DNA from: Gammaproteobacteria bacterium
GTDB lineage: Bacteria; Pseudomonadota; Gammaproteobacteria; Eutrophobiales; Eutrophobiaceae
Assembly (NCBI GenBank): GCA_018676275.1
Contig: JABHFC010000441.1
Location: 1 to 5,865, forward strand
Direction: 5' to 3'
Length of the DNA stretch: 5,865 nt
Under the pieces are notes generated by a model. That model made no database searches, was not told the origin of the DNA, and saw only the letters and a program-made list of their open reading frames with translations. Shown here in pieces: positions 4,408-5,865 of the stretch; positions within the stretch are counted from its first letter, which is position 1, and each line of letters begins with the position of its first letter. Position numbers and translations under genes: made by a program.

Positions 4408-5865
4408 AATCTCTTTGAAACTTGTGGAACCATTCAACCAGCTTTAGCAGTAGTTTCGGTGCATGTGCCTTTTTCCATACTCCCGCTGTAAATTTGTTTG
4501 CTTCCGATAAAGTAGGGTAAATGTGGATTGTGCTAAGGATCTTGTTCATACCCAGGCCATGGCGCATGGCGCTAATGTATTCCGTTATTAATTCACCTGC
4601 GTGGTCACCGACAATAGTAGCTCCAAGAATTTTATCTTTTCCCGGGACAGTGAGTACTTTTACAAAGCCATGTGCTTCTTCATCTGCAATAGCCCGGTCC
4701 AGATCATCGATACCATACTTGCTCACTTCATAGGCTATGCCTTGCTCTTTCGCCTCTGTTTCGTTTAAACCAACTCGTGCAACTTCAGGAGCAGTAAAGG
4801 TTGCCCATGGGATCACTGAATAATCCACTTTGAACTTCTTGAACCTGCCAAATAGAGCATTTACAGCTGCATACCAGGCCTGGTGAGCTGCGGTATGGGT
4901 GAACTGATAGGGACCTGCTACATCACCACAGGCAAATATATTTGGATAAATGGTTTGTAGGTATTCGTTTGTTTGAACCGTACCCACTTTATTTATCGGA
5001 ATATCGAGATCTTCGAGACCAAATCCTGTGATGTTAGGTTTGCGTCCTACTGCGACGAGCAAAGCATCGAATTCGATCTCAATTTCCTGACCTTCTCGTT
5101 CACAAACAATAATTTTTCGCCCAGCATCCTGTTTAAAAGATTTGGCCGTATGTTCTAGTAATACCCTGACGCCATCCTTTTCAAATTGCTGTGCTACTAA
5201 TGCTGATACTTCAGGATCTTCACGTATAAGGATGCGTGGCAGCATTTCAACCTGGGTGACTTCAGAACCAAAGCGTGCAAAACACTGGCTTAATTCCGAA
5301 CCGATGGGACCACCGCCTAATACAACCATACGCTTTGGTAATTCTCTTAAGTTCCAGAGATTATCTGAGGTCAGGTAATCAATATCTTCAATTCCAGTAA
5401 TTGGTGGTACAAAGGGACGTGCGCCGGAGGCAATAATAATGCTGCGGGTTGTCAGTGTTTGACCATTTACTTCAACAGAATAAGGCGAGGTGATGCGTGC
5501 TTCACCTTGAATGCATTCCACCCCCAGTTCTGTATAGCGCTCTATAGAATCATGGGGTTCAATGGATTCAATAACACGATGAACTCTTTGCATCACTTCT
5601 GCGAAATCAAATTCGACATTTATCTGTTTAAAACCAAATTCATTAGCACGTAAGGATTGTGCAAGAATTTTCGCTGAGCGGATCAAAGCTTTGGAGGGAA
5701 CACAACCTGTATTGAGGCAGTCACCTCCCATAAGGTTTTTTTCTATCAAGGTAACTTTGGCTTTTACAGCTGCGGCAATATATGACGAGACAAGGCCTGC
5801 AGACCCCGCGCCGATAACTATCAGGTTTCGATCAAACTTAAGCGGCTTTTTAAAGTTGTTATTCA
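4406..5865 (-). CDS. Pyridine nucleotide-disulfide oxidoreductase, mercuric reductase/lipoamide dehydrogenase type, lacking one base at the 5' end
   Basis: The open frame continues from the TAG stop (4408-4406) to the window edge, giving 485 full codons; the edge cuts an xTG codon that is probably the ATG, for about 486 residues. Numbering from it: an FAD-binding loop IVIGAGSAGL (16-25), the redox-active pair Cys50 and Cys55 in GGDCLNTGCVPSK, a second Rossmann loop VVLGGGPIGSE (181-191) for NAD(P)H followed by Glu207, which favours NADH, the FAD-contacting FACGDVAGP (311-319), and a C-terminal dimerisation domain with IHIYPTLSE (447-455). The product should be a homodimeric cytosolic flavoprotein passing electrons from NAD(P)H to a disulfide or similar substrate. 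It lacks the heavy-metal N-terminal domain and the C-terminal Cys pair of true mercuric reductase, and Tyr450 replaces the lipoamide dehydrogenase catalytic His. The physiological substrate is therefore unknown. Some relatives are fused or adjacent to TVP38/TMEM64 membrane proteins; what precedes it here is outside the window. Confidence 0.92.
   Translation of the reverse strand, partial: NNNFKKPLKFDRNLIVIGAGSAGLVSSYIAAAVKAKVTLIEKNLMGGDCLNTGCVPSKALIRSAKILAQSLRANEFGFKQINVEFDFAEVMQRVHRVIESIEPHDSIERYTELGVECIQGEARITSPYSVEVNGQTLTTRSIIIASGARPFVPPITGIEDIDYLTSDNLWNLRELPKRMVVLGGGPIGSELSQCFARFGSEVTQVEMLPRILIREDPEVSALVAQQFEKDGVRVLLEHTAKSFKQDAGRKIIVCEREGQEIEIEFDALLVAVGRKPNITGFGLEDLDIPINKVGTVQTNEYLQTIYPNIFACGDVAGPYQFTHTAAHQAWYAAVNALFGRFKKFKVDYSVIPWATFTAPEVARVGLNETEAKEQGIAYEVSKYGIDDLDRAIADEEAHGFVKVLTVPGKDKILGATIVGDHAGELITEYISAMRHGLGMNKILSTIHIYPTLSEANKFTAGVWKKAHAPKLLLKLVEWFHKFQRD

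Noticed and set aside
4340..4410. A complete functional tRNA gene
   Set aside because: No acceptor stem or 3' T-arm strand can be found, and the upstream side lacks a normal D-arm.
1..5865. CRISPR array, insertion sequence, integrase or toxin-antitoxin pair
   Set aside because: No regularly spaced repeats, transposase or recombinase motifs, or paired small genes are visible on either strand.

Overview
This is a chromosomal window, moderate to low in GC, from what looks like a free-living proteobacterium, most likely a gammaproteobacterium. That placement is tentative. It rests on the style of the flavoprotein reductase, Shine-Dalgarno sites in front of several genes, a sigma70-type promoter candidate, and a stretch resembling a proteobacterial proline tRNA.

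Layout. The left part (1-3480) is a minus-strand operon, read right to left. It encodes an amidohydrolase of the prolidase/imidazolonepropionase-related group (3480-2299), then a hydantoinase/oxoprolinase A subunit (2302-263), then the start of the matching B subunit (from 245, running off the left edge). The first two genes overlap by four bases (ATGA) and the next two are 17 bases apart, so the three are almost certainly co-transcribed and translationally coupled. A 319-base divergent intergenic region (3481-3799) carries a good sigma70-type promoter for the operon and a cluster of AT-rich palindromes that could be operators. Facing the other way is a small GTG-started gene (3800-4225) for a SnoaL/NTF2-like protein of unknown function. 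A short convergent intergenic region (4226-4405) holds a 37-base fragment that reads like the middle of a proline tRNA with anticodon CGG, and two copies of a 10-base direct repeat flank most of it. The right part (4406-5865, minus strand) is a nearly complete pyridine nucleotide-disulfide oxidoreductase of the mercuric reductase/dihydrolipoamide dehydrogenase type. Its open frame reaches the window edge, where only the first base of a likely ATG is missing.

How the genes may work together. The A and B subunits would form an ATP-dependent enzyme acting on a cyclic amide, lactam or ureide, or a related carboxylase. The metal-dependent amidohydrolase is a plausible partner for hydrolysing the ring or the ring-opened product. 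This suggests a small catabolic module whose substrate cannot be named from sequence. The NTF2-like protein could share its regulation or substrate. The reductase looks like an independent neighbour. The tRNA-like fragment between it and the rest may be the scar of an integration or rearrangement, so the catabolic module may be an acquired segment. No intact mobile element, CRISPR array or complete RNA gene is visible.
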